A stretch of 64,000 nucleotides of DNA. Origin: Helopsaltes ochotensis. Its lineage: Eukaryota > Chordata > Aves > Passeriformes > Locustellidae. The DNA lies in contig VXBM01000566.1 of assembly GCA_013400155.1 (NCBI GenBank), forward strand, positions 483,859-547,858, written 5' to 3'. The position numbers and the translations under genes were made by a program. Below, piece after piece: positions 1-14,388 of this stretch; the first letter of the stretch is position 1; the number at the start of each line of letters is the position of its first letter. The notes under the pieces were generated by a model that worked only from the letters and a program-made list of their open reading frames with translations, had not been told where the DNA came from and did no database searches.

Positions 1-3000
1 GATGGAAACAATATTTTTTTACATTTAAAATAATCTCAAATACTCATTCCCATTAACTTTGCACTCTGCTGTAAATTTCAAGATACTAAAACTATACAAG
101 AAGCGACGGCATTGTATGTTTACTTGAAGTGATTTGTGAAAATACACATTATCAGGACAGCCAAATTGGTACCAGGGATAGTAGTAACACTATTTCTCCT
201 TATAGAAGAGTATAACATTGAAGCATTATTTATATTTAGTGATGCCAAATTCTTATCCCTTATATACAATAATATCGTATATAAATTTAAAATATTATAA
301 CATAATGAAAAAATCTAGTAATGTAATATTAACATTAATTTTATGTTATATAGAGCATATTTATATCACTATTTTCCTACTCCTGTAATAATAAAGTCAT
401 ATGTATGTAACGTATATACATTAGACGGAACTATAAAATAGATTTTTTGTTATGTTATACATACTATACTACAAACAATAAATAGAGAAATGTTGAAGAA
501 TGTTTATCAACCTGCCGAGGTTTCTTTTCAGTTAGGTAATTAGCATCATTATTTTCTTTCCATTATCTTCCATGGCTGTGTTTTTTTTTCCCCTTGTCCA
601 TTTCCTCCGGTGCCTTGTCACTTGTACCTTTATTTTCCTCCTTTTGTTACATTTTTCCTCTTTGTTACATTTTTCCATGCTTTCTAGATATCTTTACTCA
701 CTAAAATTATTGAAGATGTAGTCATGCAGTTCATTGGGCTAAGGCTGGAACATGGGGTGCTATTTCTGGCATAGCCACAAACCTACAGGCAAATCTTATT
801 CCTGTCATTCAGTGCTTGCTTTCACATTCTCCATGGTGCTGGAAGCATCTAGTGTTGTACTGAACTCCTTTGTCCTCCTGGTGATTAGAAAATCGACATG
901 AATAAATGTAGTACAACGTTCCCAAACTGAACAGAAAATTCACCTTTTTAGTGGGCAAGACATGAAAGGGAGGCCAAGCTTGCCAGGAAGTGCTTAGCTA
1001 TTTAACTTTAGGAAGGCATCCCAATCCCCGAGGCCCATTTCTTCTCTTGTTACTTCCAAATGATATGTCATTCAGCATGCTGGATTTACACTGGGCTCAC
1101 AAGAGACAGCTGTGATGGCTGATGCAGCCCTACGGGTTCCAGAAAGGTGCATACATGTCCAGTGCCCTAAAGTTGAGCATGATGAGACCTAAGTCCTGGC
1201 ACTGTACTCATTGTGGAAGGCAGCCAAGCTTCAGATGATGTTCTGAATAAAAAATATAAGTTTATGCAACTGTTTGACAAATTGTGTTAAAGACAAAGAG
1301 ATGACCATATACATCACATATGGATATAGCTGGTTTTTTATTTGTCTCTGCTAAACATATAGAGAAATTAAGGCAAAACTTGTTGGAGTTGTTCTTACTT
1401 GGATAAGTATTTTGAATATATGAAAATATCTTGTACTGAATTCATAACCAGAATTTTCTGTATAGAGGTCACTGAGTATAGCTAAATGTCCAGCATTGAA
1501 GAGCTGTGTTCCTCTCAAATGACATACAAGAAAAATTTTCAGGCTAGCAGTAACTGCCGTTATGAAGTTTGAGTCTCACTTGATCACATCTGTTATACGG
1601 CAAATGAAGTCCTGGTTGCCTTTAAATTACTATACCTCAACTTCCTGAATAAACTAGTCAAAGCCCTAATGAATCGAGTCAGAACTTCTGCTTTTAGAAA
1701 TTTCCTGTGGCATAGTACTTTTATTAAAAAGGGTGGAGACTATCTCTTAATACAGGCAATGAGACCTGACAAAAATATTTCCTGTTCATTTCTACAGTGC
1801 ACTTGGGTTATTCCCCACAGGTGTGGGACGTGGTTTTGAATACTTGCACTAGTGAGAGCACATGTCCCATCAGATTGCTGTTGATATTAGTGTGAGCCAG
1901 CTCAGATCAGTCCAGCTACACATTAAGATATCAAATCTCATACTGGCTATGAGTTATTGGGTCTTCCAGACAGTATATTGACAATGAACCAAAAAGCTGT
2001 TCAGGGATGAAAGTTAAGTGCGTTAGACCCAAATCACCAGCCGTGGAAACGCACTACAAGAGGTTGCTTTGAACCAAAATGTAAGCAGTGAAGTGTCAAT
2101 GGTATGGATACAAAATAACGAGGTTTAGACACTGTGGCAATAGAAAGTTTCTGCAGAAGGCAAATAATTACAAGAAGAACACCATATAAATAAATTCCCC
2201 CAGGTTTATTAATTGAATTGAATATGCCAAGTTTTTGGGTTTTTTTCTGCCATCCATATTAATTCTTTATTAAACTTTTCATTCATATTTTAAGTGCCAA
2301 CTCAGTCAGAGTTACCCGGTAGTTAATTAATTGCTGTCAGACTGGTTATGGGTACATGCATGACTTTATACAAATCACTGAGTGTGGCCCCCAGACCCTC
2401 TTGGGCAATTCAGTGAATTCTCAATGTACTAGAGGATGGTGTTGCTGCAAGAATCTCGAGTTTGAAGGGGCCCAGAAGGATGATCAACTCCAACTCCTGC
2501 TCTTTTCAGAAAATAAACCGTATGACTGAGTGTCCAGATGAAAATGCTGTTCCTTTGCTTCTGCTTTCACACATACAGTTATGTGACCACGTATCACTCC
2601 AGTGAAGCCAGTGGCAAACAACCGAGATTATATTCCTATTTTTGTTTGTTGCCTTTTAGTTAGGAACAGATAGTTTACTATATAGGTTTCAAATACCGGA
2701 AGGAAAAGTCTCATCATTAATTCATTGAGTCATCTATTTTAATTAGATCAAGAGTTAGAGAGCTTACACACTTGTATTCATATTCATTAAGGAAATACAC
2801 CATTACCTAATAAGATTGTGTATTGTTTCATGACACAAATGGTTGGACTAACAGGTTATAAAAATCAAAGTTAAGAACTACTTCTATTCACTTATGTTGC
2901 TTTAAAATCATTAAATATTCAACACAGAATCACAGTTAAAAAATAAAGAAGAATTCAGATAGTTTGTAATGGGTATAAACTCTATCATTTCTTTAAGACT

Positions 3001-4652
3001 CATTCTTTGGAAATATGACACAGTAAGGCAAGAAATTTAATGATATAATTTAATACTCTTGGAGCTGAGAATTCCCCATTTGTATTTATAATTGGTGAAG
3101 GTGAAGCCAGAAATATTCTTTCAAGTTCAGAGATGCCAGCCTGCCTCATTTTTCTGAAATCAAGCACCTCTAGATTGCCCTGTGTTCAGTAAATTCATGG
3201 GATTAATGGACACCCCAGGAGACCTCATTTTACAGCATCAAGCAGCAATCAGCTGCTTGAGTTGTTGTCTCAGGAAGCCTCAGGTCTCCACAGCAGCACT
3301 AGAAGTGCTCATTACGCCTGGGTAACATATTCCCAACCAAGTACTTGTGACAGAATTAGCTTTAGGTTATACAGTTTATTCATTTGAGGGAAGATGAGGA
3401 TGGATCATCTTTTATTTGTTCAACAAAGTATCTGTTTAAGATCTTTTGTGTCCCAGACACTGACATTTTATTCTAAATTGCATGTTGCTTTATACGGTTC
3501 TGTTCCTAATACCAACAATCATTCACACATGATGAATTCAAGAGCACAGTATATGTTTGCTATCAATTTTGTAACATATTAGTATTTTAGTCACAAAATA
3601 CCACAGCAGGGAAAAAATGCAGTCTCTTCCACATCTTGATCTGTTTTGGGTTTTTTTTCAAATCTGTCTCTGCAAGGATGTGCTCACCCTCTCTTCTATT
3701 AATTTTAATAATCTCAGTAAACCCCCTTGGATCTAAATTGTATCTTCCTTTTTGTTTGTTTTGTTTTCCCATTTATTATGCTTGTTACAGCTGGATCTCA
3801 CAGTCTCCTTAGAACCAACTTCAAAGCTTCCATTGAGTCCAGCCATGCTGGGCCGTGCTAGAGGCTGGGCTGGAGATGGAGGAAGCTACAGCTGTGGTTT
3901 GTTACAGCTTCTGGGAAGGGATTTCACCAAGACATGAGCACAGGCTGGAGCATTTTGGGCCAAAATGTTTTGATAACCCTCCATGCCCTTTTGCAATGTA
4001 TCCTTAACCTGAGTGATAGCATAGAAAGAAAAGTTGGTAAATGGCACAGGGTGTCACAACTGATTGTGTGCATGAGGGTTTCTCCACATCCTCATGAAGG
4101 CCAGGAATTTGCTCTGAAGATATATTCTGGCTACATGATTTATTTTTCTATGAATAAGTAATTAAAATTATTGCAGACTTACAGCTGATTAATGAAGATT
4201 ACTGCTTGTTATACAGCCTGGTAAACACAGAAACTTGCAGGAAGGACCAGGATTCTGTCTCTGCCTTGAGTTGTAACATTAAGGAAAGGAAGGACCAAAA
4301 ATAAAGAAGGCAAGAGAACAAAGATGTGAAGTCATGAAGGATCATCTATAAATTGAACAGGATACCATGGGATGTAAATATTCTGTTGTGTACTCCTGGA
4401 GACATTGTACACTGAGCATGAAAACTGAAGAAAACCTTTTGGCACTGGGTACTGGCCCTCCTTCCATGCAATCATTTCCTGCGTCATGGCTGAAGAATAT
4501 GGGATGACAGTGTTTTACTTTGGAACTTTGCCGTTAATCTACAAGTTGAGTGTTCAGTTGTATTTAAAAATCAACTAATTTTAATTGCCATGTGTGCTGC
4601 AGGGTGAGTTTCAAGCCATAAGCACATGGCTAAAATAGAGGCAGAAAAAGTA

Positions 4653-4826
4653 TTCCTTCCTTCCTCCCTCCCTTCCTTCCTTCCTCCCTCCCTCCCTCCC
4701 TCCCTCCCTTCCTTCCTCCCTCCCTTCCTTCCTTCTTTCCTTCCTTGTCTTTCCATCTGTCTTTCCTTCATTCCACCCTCTGCTTCTTTCACATTCACAT
4801 CTTTCCTATCTCTCTCTCTCTCTCTC
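4653..4826. repeat. Polypyrimidine microsatellite (CCTT/CCCT)n plus (TC)9
   Basis: From 4653 to about 4746 the plus strand is almost entirely C and T, in interleaved CCTT and CCCT units. A less regular pyrimidine-rich stretch follows, then nine TC units at 4809-4826. Open frames on both strands here (Leu/Pro/Ser-rich on plus, Arg/Glu/Gly-rich on minus) are translations of the repeat and are not genes. A mirror-symmetric homopurine-homopyrimidine tract of this kind could adopt triplex (H-DNA) structure, which is inference. Confidence 0.95.
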
Positions 4827-5147
4827 CCTTCCATGCATTTTTTCCAATCACAATGCAAATATTATACTTTAATCTAAATGAAAAGATTCTTTTTTGCTGT
4901 AGGTCAGGTCACGGAACTGTAGCTTGTATAAAATTGCAAAGTTAACAAAAAAATTATATAGAATTTTGTAACTCACATGAATGCATTTGGGGAGCTGCAG
5001 AAGAAGGATATGTACATGTGTATGCAAACTTTGTTTTTCCGTTTGGACCTCATAGAGCAATTTGGAATTTTTTTCCCTTGGATAACTTCAGATGCTGAGA
5101 AAAACCAAAGCTTTCATAAATCAGTGTTCTGGTCTTCTGTTAAAATA

Positions 5148-5184
5148 AAAATATAATAATAATAATAATAATAACAATAATAAA
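5148..5184. repeat. (TAA)n trinucleotide microsatellite
   Basis: A run of TAA units, interrupted once by a C, spans about 37 bases inside intron 1. Confidence 0.9.
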
Positions 5185-7169
5185 TACATGAAAAGTTAAT
5201 GTGTTAACCCTGATTTCTGGTTAAAAAGTTGTCATCAAATGCCACACAATGCAACAGTGATGCAGTATCTTATAGATCTTATAGATTTTTAAGTGAAGGT
5301 GAACAGTATAAATATAATTCAAATGTATGATTAATGCTTACCCTGTAAGACATTTTCTGAAGTAGATTGCAAATATACATAATATAAGAAATAAATTGAC
5401 CAACCTGTATTTACTAAAAATTTATTATTGTTTTAGAATAGAATCAAAAATTATTCTCTGTTGCTATGAGCAAAGAAACCCACTGATATTAGACATATTG
5501 CATCATTTATGATATTGAATAAGACTACAGGAACTGGTTTTAATATTGCGGTATCTGCAAAGAAAGACTCCAACAATGTTGAAAGAGAGAGATTTAAATG
5601 TTTAATGCCATTGTTATTAAAGACTATAAAATGTTATCTGATATGATTAGCCAGTATTTTGTGAAAAAGACACTTAATAAAAATGCTTCTAACAGCCATA
5701 TAGGAGTTATGTGATAACTATTACTATGCTCATATCAAATGCTGTATTTTCTACACAATTTCCTAAACAATGATCAAAATCATTGTTGTGAAGTGCCTCT
5801 AGCTAGATCAAATATGAAAGACACTACGTTTAAGTTTCATTCCATTGTATTTTATAGAAGAAGACTTTGGGTCAAAATGTACAAAGATCTTAAAAAATAT
5901 CAAGTACATTTTATCTGAAAAGAGGTGACAGACAAAGAAATATATCACATCAATCCATTACATGCAGTGCTAGAACATGCATTGTACTCTAAAAATTGCA
6001 AATGGAAAAGTGAGAATGGTAAGACATAAATGGAGAACTAACTCTTCAGATTAATTGATAATACCTCACTCATCAGAAAAGGAGTAAAAGAAATGATCAC
6101 CTGAGAGGAGGAGAGAGAAAGTAGTATGAATCAGTGAACAAATTGAAGGAATTGACTTTGAATAGAAGGCAGACAAAAATGTCACAATCAGATTCACTGA
6201 AGGACTCACATTTGTGCAGAAAAGCAGGACTATAAGGAAAATGTGAATGATGGGGGTGGTTTTTTTCTTCTCCTCCATAGCAGGAACAGTTCTTCTGTCC
6301 AACTTAAAAAAAAACATTTCTATTCTTTCTACATTTTTTCCACAGTGATATTGACATGTAAGATCAGTGAACCATATCTGCAGACTAGCTGGAAATATAC
6401 TGAGATTCTCTATATTTTTTTATCTTTTTAATATTACCCATAAAGCTCTTAGAATTTTTCTTTTAAATGCCTAGAAAATAATCTTAACTGTAAGAAACCC
6501 ACATCTGTTTCGAGTTACCCCAGAAAATGTTTCAGCCTCTACCACCAGTAGTTTTGACAGTTTTGATGCCCTTTGTGTTCTCAGGCTATCCTTCAGTTGT
6601 ATTTCTTCATCTTCTTAGGGCTGTTGCTCTAGTTACTGAATTGCAACAATTTTTTTTTTTGTTCTTTAATGGCAGCATTTGTATTTTGAAATTGTTCTTT
6701 AATGACTTGATGCTCGAAAACACCTTCAAAGCAATAAGTCAAATGCTAATGCTAGCATTAATATAGGGCATAGATTACCAATGAGGCCTGGAGATAAAAA
6801 TCAAGCAGCAAGACATTAATCATTAAGCAGATTTAGTGTGACTTTAGATTTTCCTAAATCTTCAAATCAAATTTAATCAACCAAATCACATCATATATTC
6901 CCCCTCATAAATATATCATGTTTCATCTTAAAATTACACCTGCAACTTCATTCAATGTGAAAGTTGTCCTCAAGTCTTTTCCACTGATGATAAGAAACCT
7001 TATGGATTCCAGCCATAAGAATTTATATATGTCATTTGGTCTTTATTCTTGAGTGTATTTCCCAATGTATTTAGAAATTGTGTATTTGCTGTATTCAATT
7101 TAATTTCTTCTTTAATCTGCATCTCAGTAGTTGGTTAATACATGGGAGCAGATCCTTTATCACCTTTTT

Positions 7170-7445
7170 TTACAGCTGGGGGTTGTCCTCACTCAGGTGC
7201 AGGACCTTACATTTGGCATTGTTGAACCTCATGAGGTCCACATGCACCCTGTTGTTGGTCTTGTCCAGTTCCCTCTGGATGGCATCCCATCCCTCAGGGA
7301 CGTCAACCCCAACACCAGCTTCTTGTCATCTGCAAATTTTCTATAAGTGCACTTGATCCCACAATGTCATCTATGATGTTGTTGAACATCACTGGTCCTA
7401 ATATGGACCTGTGGGGACAATACTCATCACTGATCTCCATTCTAC
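7170..7445 (-). mobile_element. CR1 LINE fragment, reverse-transcriptase part of ORF2
   Basis: Read on the minus strand, this segment gives pieces of the CR1 ORF2 reverse transcriptase. The frame with Ser-Ile-Leu-Gly-Pro-Val-Met-Phe-Asn resembles the conserved block before the catalytic motif. The catalytic FADD motif is readable in another frame at 7325-7336, followed by Lys-Lys-Leu. Further on comes a relic of the block that usually ends in a Leu-Met-Arg-Phe-Asn stretch. Several frameshifts and stops make it non-functional. The element's own 3' end is absent, so this is an internal remnant, not a standard 5'-truncated insertion. It lies antisense within intron 1. Assignment is from memory of CR1; a repeat-library search would fix the subfamily. 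Confidence 0.75.
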
Positions 7446-10400
7446 CCCTTGATTTTCTCAAATTGAACTTTCTTTCCATTTATTTTATTTCCACTCTATT
7501 TTTAATATCCTCCTTAAGGTGGCTTTGTCCTAGAGCTCTTATTTCTGCACTTCATGTAATTCCAGACAGTTTTTTCTCAATTAAATAAATTATATTTTAA
7601 AAATTATTCTGTTGTGTTTTAACCTCAGTTGAAAACTAAACTACTATGAAGAAAATTAACCCTATCCCAGCCAAAACCAGTGCATGCTTCCTTTTAGAAA
7701 GATCCCTTTGCAATATAATATTATGTAAACCCTCAAATTTGATTAATTGTATATTTTTCTAAGAATTAAACTGAATACATACAACATGTAATTTACAATT
7801 AGGTACCTAATTACCTTTGCAGTTCAACTCTTGATCACATTTTCAGGAAATCAGCAGCTCCCTCAATTCCACCAGTTTCTGAAAATGAGGAGAAAATTGT
7901 TGAATCACATTGAGAGGTTTGAAAAAGGCCCTCTATATCCACAACAAAGAGTTTTAGTGGTTGTATGCTCCATTTGTAATGTTGAAAATGAGTATAGAAA
8001 ATCTCAAAGTCCAATTCCTTTATAAAGCTACCAGGAGCAATCACTTGTCTTAGAAAATAAAAAATTTTCTGAAGATCTGAATAGATCTGCTTGTGTTCTT
8101 TGAATTCTTATGTCTTATAAGGTTTGTTCCAATCAGCTGCGATGATTTTGATAGTAAATAGATTAGAAACTGGTTTACATGTTCTATTAGTGCCTGCAGG
8201 GTTGTACTCTGGGAGGCACGTGGGACCTGCTAAAAGCATTGCACTTCTCAGCATTCTAGTAACAAGTGGATGTGCAGATGATTGAAAATGTTGCAGTAAT
8301 TGGCTGAGTGTGAAACATATGAAGATGTATTTATTTGCAGAAGTTAGGTGTTGCCCTCTATGAGTCAACTGAGAATGGCAGCCTTTACTGCCTTTGAAGA
8401 AAAAATCCTTTGCAATAGATAGCTCTGTAAATCCTCACTGTAGATCCCACAGTGGCGGAAACTATGCATTGAGTTTTCAAGGTGGAGAATGGCAGAACAT
8501 GTGAGATAAATGAAAATGTTCTGTACTGCCAGCTATTGCAGCTGAACAAATCGCTTGCTTTTTATTCTATCTCCACAGCTAAACTTCCCTAGGAAAGTCT
8601 TTAGGTAAGAGAACAGCCTTCTCCAGGGAGAAAAAACAGAGAGCTTTCAGGGAAATGTTCATTAATTTTAACCAACCTGATGTTCAGTTACATATCTTAA
8701 TATCAGGACATTTATGTGGTGCTCAAATCTCACACTGTACACAAGTACTTTGATTACTTCCTGCATTCTATCACCTGCCTGCTGAGTTTTAAAGATCTTT
8801 TAAAATCTATCTCACTCTAGAGTCAGAAGAAAATATATAAGGACATAAAAATTATGTGCAGGTATCCCTAAAACTGGTGAATTTAGAAAATGTGGTGAAC
8901 AAGCACTCAAAATGAAGGTTCTATGACTGCTGTTTCTACACTTCTATGCACAGGTCCTGACCCCCCAGAGATGTTCTGTACCAGACTGGGCAGTTCTATA
9001 GATTTCCCTCAAAAATGTTATTTGCAAGTGCTCGCATAAATGATACAATGAAAATATGAATTACAGATCAAGGTCTAGTTTGCCTAATTTAGGCATGTAA
9101 CTTACTTTTAAACCCCTTATCCCCAAACTTCTGCTCGAAGACCTCTCAAGTACATCTATGTCTTTCTCAAATTGTGGGAAGCAAACTGACTCAAAGGCTA
9201 CATCTACACTTTGGTCTTCCCCAAAAAGCATGTACACCCAGGAGCAAACTGTCCATATGTCCGTATTGCCCAAAGTATCCTCAAGTCTGTCTGCTACTGT
9301 TAGGTGCAATTACTATATTTATTTTTATTGCAGTCTGTATGAAGAAGTCTAAGGGCTATGTTAAACCTTTGCTGGGGTAGTTGTTTTGTGACATGATGCT
9401 GCATGTGCTTTTATGGCTTGCAAGTGTTTTTTCTTTGAGAAAAGCCATTGGGGTTTTCATAGGACTATACAGGGCATGGAGAGTTGGTGGTGTCTCACTC
9501 TTGCTGCCTGTAGAGTGAGGTCCCTGCACTGAACAAGTTTCAGGAACTGCAATCATTTTTATCTCAAAGGGAACTCTGAAATGAAAAAGCCCAGGAATGA
9601 ACTATCACATGTGGAGTGGGAATGATACAGGGCCAGATTCTAGAAGGCAATTCATTTGCTATTGTAGATGTACCAAATAGTATTTTACAGCTGACATTTC
9701 ACCAATACAGAATCAAGTGGAATAATCACCCTCAGCATCTTACTTATAACATTACTATTAACACGTCAGAATGTGATTTCCCTTGACTTTCATTGTTGAC
9801 TTTCATTTGACTTCTTTTCCACTCTAACTCTTTTCCAGTCTAACCTTTTCCTTTGCATTTGCATTTTCTCAGCTATTCCCAATCTTGTATTGATGAATGT
9901 GATTTTCCACTCCAAAGTGCGGCAGTTGTCACACATCTAACTGAATTTTATCTTGCTGATTTAAGATCCTATCTGAACATTATTACAGTGTTTTGAATTG
10001 TCCCTAAAGCATTTGTATGCCCTATGCTGGTAATTAGTATCATTCATAGATTTCATATATAATCACAATTAATTTTTTCATCTAAATCACTAATGAAAAT
10101 ATGTTTAAAAGTCTTAGATGGAGACTGTAATCTCTAGCTAATTCATGTGCTTATATTGGCCCTATTTCTCCTTTAACCTCTAGCCTGAGAACCCCCGAGA
10201 GGCACTTCAGTAGTTGCATAAGTATTTAAAACTTGCATTCATATCTAATCTGGTTCACAAAATTACATTTCAGTTACCAAACTCTGATTGCTTTTGTCCC
10301 TGAAGAGGGAGCAGTCTGTCGCTTACTGAGCTCTGCATTAATGTGAGTTACCTGTGCTGTCACTAATTTTGCATTCCAATTTAGATATAGGTAATCAAAA

Positions 10401-11914
10401 GCAGGCTAATGATGCTATATTTTTCTCATATTCTATTACAAGCAACATACATTCACTCCACTATTTATAGAAATCCATGGGTTTGTAGAAAATTGCCTCT
10501 GCAAATTTTATTGTATCTAGTGACCTACTTTTCACCTTAGTCCATTTGAACATAGCAGATATATTTACTATCAGCTCCTGAGAGAAGAAATGTGGTATTG
10601 TTTCGTCTAAGTCAGCATCCTTTAACGGCCATGCAGTCTATTAAATATCTATTACAGTCTTTGGATTTAATAAATGATTTCTAATTGACTAGATGTCAGT
10701 GGCAACATTCAAGAAAACTCAGTTACATGGGATTTTTCATTGATTTTCCCTATATTAGAAAATGAAATGTCAGCTACCATTAATTGCATTTTCACAATAC
10801 GAATCATACTGCAAAGTAGCTGCTAAATGAAAGCACTTCTAACCTAACATGTTAGAGAAGTATTTTTTTAAATTAATCCAATATGTAAACAATTATTACA
10901 GTTATGTGTCTCTGTGGGTCAAATTGATGTGAATGCAACTACAATCTATAATATGGAACCATTTTGCAGGCTTCTAGAAAAAAATGCATTCAGAGACATA
11001 TTCTGCACTTGTTTATCCTCATACACTCCACTGTCTGCATCCAGCAGCACAGAAGTTGGTTAATCCACAGTTTCTAGGAGTTCTTACCTCCAAGGGTGGC
11101 ATCACCCCTTACATCAGCTTGCACCACTGTTGTCCATGAATAGAAGACAGAACCGCTAACTTATATTGTTTTATAAGTAAACATGTGTCTACCCAGGCTA
11201 TGTGCCATTACTAAGGAGGGTATGACCCGGAATAAAGTTTACGAGACTGGTACACATATATTCCTTACCATTGAAGATCCACAGCTCAAAATGTGTTGCT
11301 GCATCTTTCCTGCCTGCCTGTCTGCCTTTGTGTGATCAGACCTTCACGATCACGTATGCTTTCTACAGGTGTAATTTCAAAGATTTTCTTTCATGTGATC
11401 ACGTTTATCATGCCAGAATTGACCACAGTCTACACAATCCCAGTGAGATGATATTAGAAGTATGTGAAAATTCATTTCACTATGCACAATTTACAGTACT
11501 GCTAGAAGTTCTTATGTCTTTGTAGGGAAAGAAAAATCCATGACCTTTCTAAAGTACGTGATGTGGCATTCAATTTCCCTGCATCTGATCGATAAGCAAG
11601 CAGGAAGTTGTATATTTTGCCATGGTAGACAAGCATAATTAAGCAATAAGGCAATGGAGGTAGTTGTGATTATCTTAGGATGCACCTGGGAGCTGCCTTG
11701 TTGCTATTTTAAAACATCTTTATGTGAAGGGAACTGTATTAATTTCTGCTGAGAACGATAAAGTTGGCAGTTTGGAATGCTCATGAGCAGCAGTGTCAGT
11801 TGTGCTTTGCAGACAGTAATGTGGTGCATTCACCCCAAACAATTAGGCTTCTCCTTCAGCAGAAGGAAAAATGGAGCAGGTTGTAGACATTTAATTGACA
11901 GTTCAGACCAAGCA

Positions 11915-11990
11915 AGAAAAAAAAAAACCAAAAAACACCACAAAACAAACAAACAAAAACAACAACAACAAAAACCAAAACAACCACAAC
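11915..11990. repeat. A-rich / (CAA)n simple repeat
   Basis: A run of eleven or more A residues is followed by CAAA and CAA units to about 11990. It may be a decayed poly(A)-like tail, but nothing upstream of it is recognisable as a retrotransposed copy. Confidence 0.8.
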
Positions 11991-14388
11991 ACCTCCTGCA
12001 AAGCAATTATGCTTTGGCTGGCTTCCAGTGAGTGCAAAACTTACATTTTTACCAGTTTAGAATAAAAATATGTTGCCTCCAACACTTGACTTTCAGGGAA
12101 GACATCTCTGCATAATTAATACTATTGCATCCACATTCTAATTTATGCATTTTAATTATATCAAAGGCCTGGTGAATAATTAATGCTAGCAAAACAATGG
12201 GTCTGAAGCATAAGCTGAAAAGTATCACTTTTTAATGGGCTCTGTAAATTTAAATAACTAATGAAAGCTATTTAACTATTTGATTGTGAGAATATTTCTC
12301 CCTGATACAATCAAGGATTAACTACCATAATTGAGCAGCCTCTCAAGTGGAGAAATGTTAGCTCAGGTTAGTTGTTTGCTGAGTGTACTATAGTATATTG
12401 ACCCACCTGAGCCATATGCTTGGAAAGAGATTTATTTGCATCCTCTGGGAGGAATTGGCATGTCATTGGTATCATCTATAAGATGTAAAACCAAAATTCT
12501 GGACACAGTGCTCCCCTTTGACCTCCTGTCTTCAAGTAGGTCAGTTCATGCAAGTTTCATGGGGAGATTTAGAATTGAATCTAAAGAAATACAATATAGA
12601 ATTTATTATCTTTGAGTTCAGCAATCTAAGAATTAAAGATGTAGGCCAGGTTAGTAATTTAGAGCCTTGCAGTGGTCAGAGAGAGATAGAACCTCTGGAG
12701 AATTTAATCTCATCCTAAAATGGAGTCTTTGAAATAGATGGGATTAATAACCATTTGGCAGTGTCTAGCATTTTTCTGTTTTTTACAGAAGCAGCTTAGG
12801 ATACTGTCTTACCCATACACCTGATTTCTAGGCAGCCAAGTTTAGATGAATTTAATCTCAGCAGCAAAGGCAGCCTCTAAAACTATGGTGTAAAAAAGAC
12901 CTACTCACACCAATCTGAGGGTGGAAAGACCAGGGCAAAACAGGAGGGCTCACAGCACAGAGCTCTGCAAAGCTCAGTGTGTCACACTGACAGCCAGCAT
13001 CGGTTGCTTGGCCAAGTCTCAGATCTGAATCATGTCACTCATTAAAAAAGTCCTTCCCCCTCTGAAGGGCTCAAAATATACGTTCATGTTAATGTGCCAT
13101 ACCCAAACATCAGCCTGCACTCTGCTCTGGTCCCTGGAGCTGTGCTGGGCAGTGTGATGTGCTAAGAGCAGGCTGTCCCAGATGTGCAGCGTGTCCTGGC
13201 TTTCATATACTCTGAGTTTGTCATGCAAAGAGTGGTGGAAGCATGTGGACAGCAGATAACACTGGCTGCATAGCATGGAGAGCCTGGCAGCAGAAGGTAC
13301 TCATTTCTTTAGGAGAGTAAAACGGTACAGCAAATGATGAATTACTGCAATCCCTGGCAATATATTACATACACTCAAGAAATATCAGCTTGTCGATATG
13401 AATATAAAATGAATAGCTTCTACCAACTTTTTTGTTCTCGTTTTCCATATCAGAAGTTTGCACTTTATTGCAAAATGTTTAAGGAAGTGTCATAATAATA
13501 ACAACAGTATAATGAAGAACTTTTTAAAGAAATAGGATTGACAGAGACTGCTGTCGATTTTGCATATCAGGCCCTTTATTTAAGTACATTAATTTGAGCT
13601 CAGTAATTTTTGGCTCCTATGTTTGAAATTTTCTCTTTTTACCTAATATTATGTATTAAATTGAAGTACTTGACTCTCCATAGCACTAACTTGTGTCACT
13701 GGAGAGATATGGAAGGCAACTATGTAGGAATTAATAGCGTTTTCCCTGTTTTCAGCTGTGTTTGCATGAGCCTGGACATGAGCTAGTGCTCCCTCAGTGG
13801 TTGTGGCCTGTGTCAGACAGGCGAGAGTTACTATCAGATTGTTTAGGCTGGATGGTTTGTCCCTTCATGCAGATGTCGGGAAGGACAGGGAAGAACAGAA
13901 AAGGCTCTTGCAGAGGTGGCTCTGCTCCAGGGAAATCTCAGCCAGCCATAGCAACCTGCTGCCTGGCCCCAGTGAATATTTCATAGAAGTCAGAAAGTGG
14001 AACATAAAAGAAAATCTGCCATAGTATCAGACTAAACCAGTTTATTTCTTGTGAGCAGTAGTACCTGAAAGAGCAGACAGATATTGGGGCAGTCTGGGGC
14101 TGGTGTCAGATTTAACAGGCTAGCACTGGGGGCTTGTCCTTCACTGCTCAGCTTCCCCGCCCAGGAGCTAGGCAGTATCGTGATGGTATTCATCTCTACT
14201 TTTCTTACTGCAGAACCTACAATGAGTAGTGAGAACAATTCCCCAAGAAAAACACAACTCTTTTATTGAATCCCGTTTAGTCGGGTGTTCCAGCTGTCCA
14301 GTGCTTGTAACGTGGCTGATGAAAAAGCTGCTGACTCAGGAGTTCATGGTCTCAGGTGAAGTGCCTCCCTTTGCTTCTGCCTTTGCAG

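Larger units (their letters stand above)
1..14388 (+). other. ZNF804B: Intron 1 of ZNF804B (3' part)
   Basis: This stretch precedes the exon 2 acceptor (ctttgcag, ending at 14388) and has no exon I can recognise. I looked for the short first exon of the family (about 36 codons, beginning near the conserved Ser-Ser-x-His-Leu-Ser-Asn-Gly-His segment) and did not see it, so it must lie upstream. The sequence is AT-rich. It holds a polypyrimidine microsatellite near 4.65 kb, a TAA microsatellite near 5.15 kb, a CR1 relic near 7.2-7.4 kb and a CAA/A-rich tract near 11.9 kb. The open frames here are all short and have no recognisable domains. Intron 1 is known to be very long in mammalian ZNF804B, which fits. 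Confidence 0.8.

Noticed and set aside
4571..4877. Open frames on both strands over the polypyrimidine tract
   Set aside because: They are translations of the microsatellite only.
9061..9309. 82-codon minus-strand frame in intron 1
   Set aside because: There is no recognisable domain. The plus strand faintly resembles an ancient sauropsid repeat, but the evidence is too weak.
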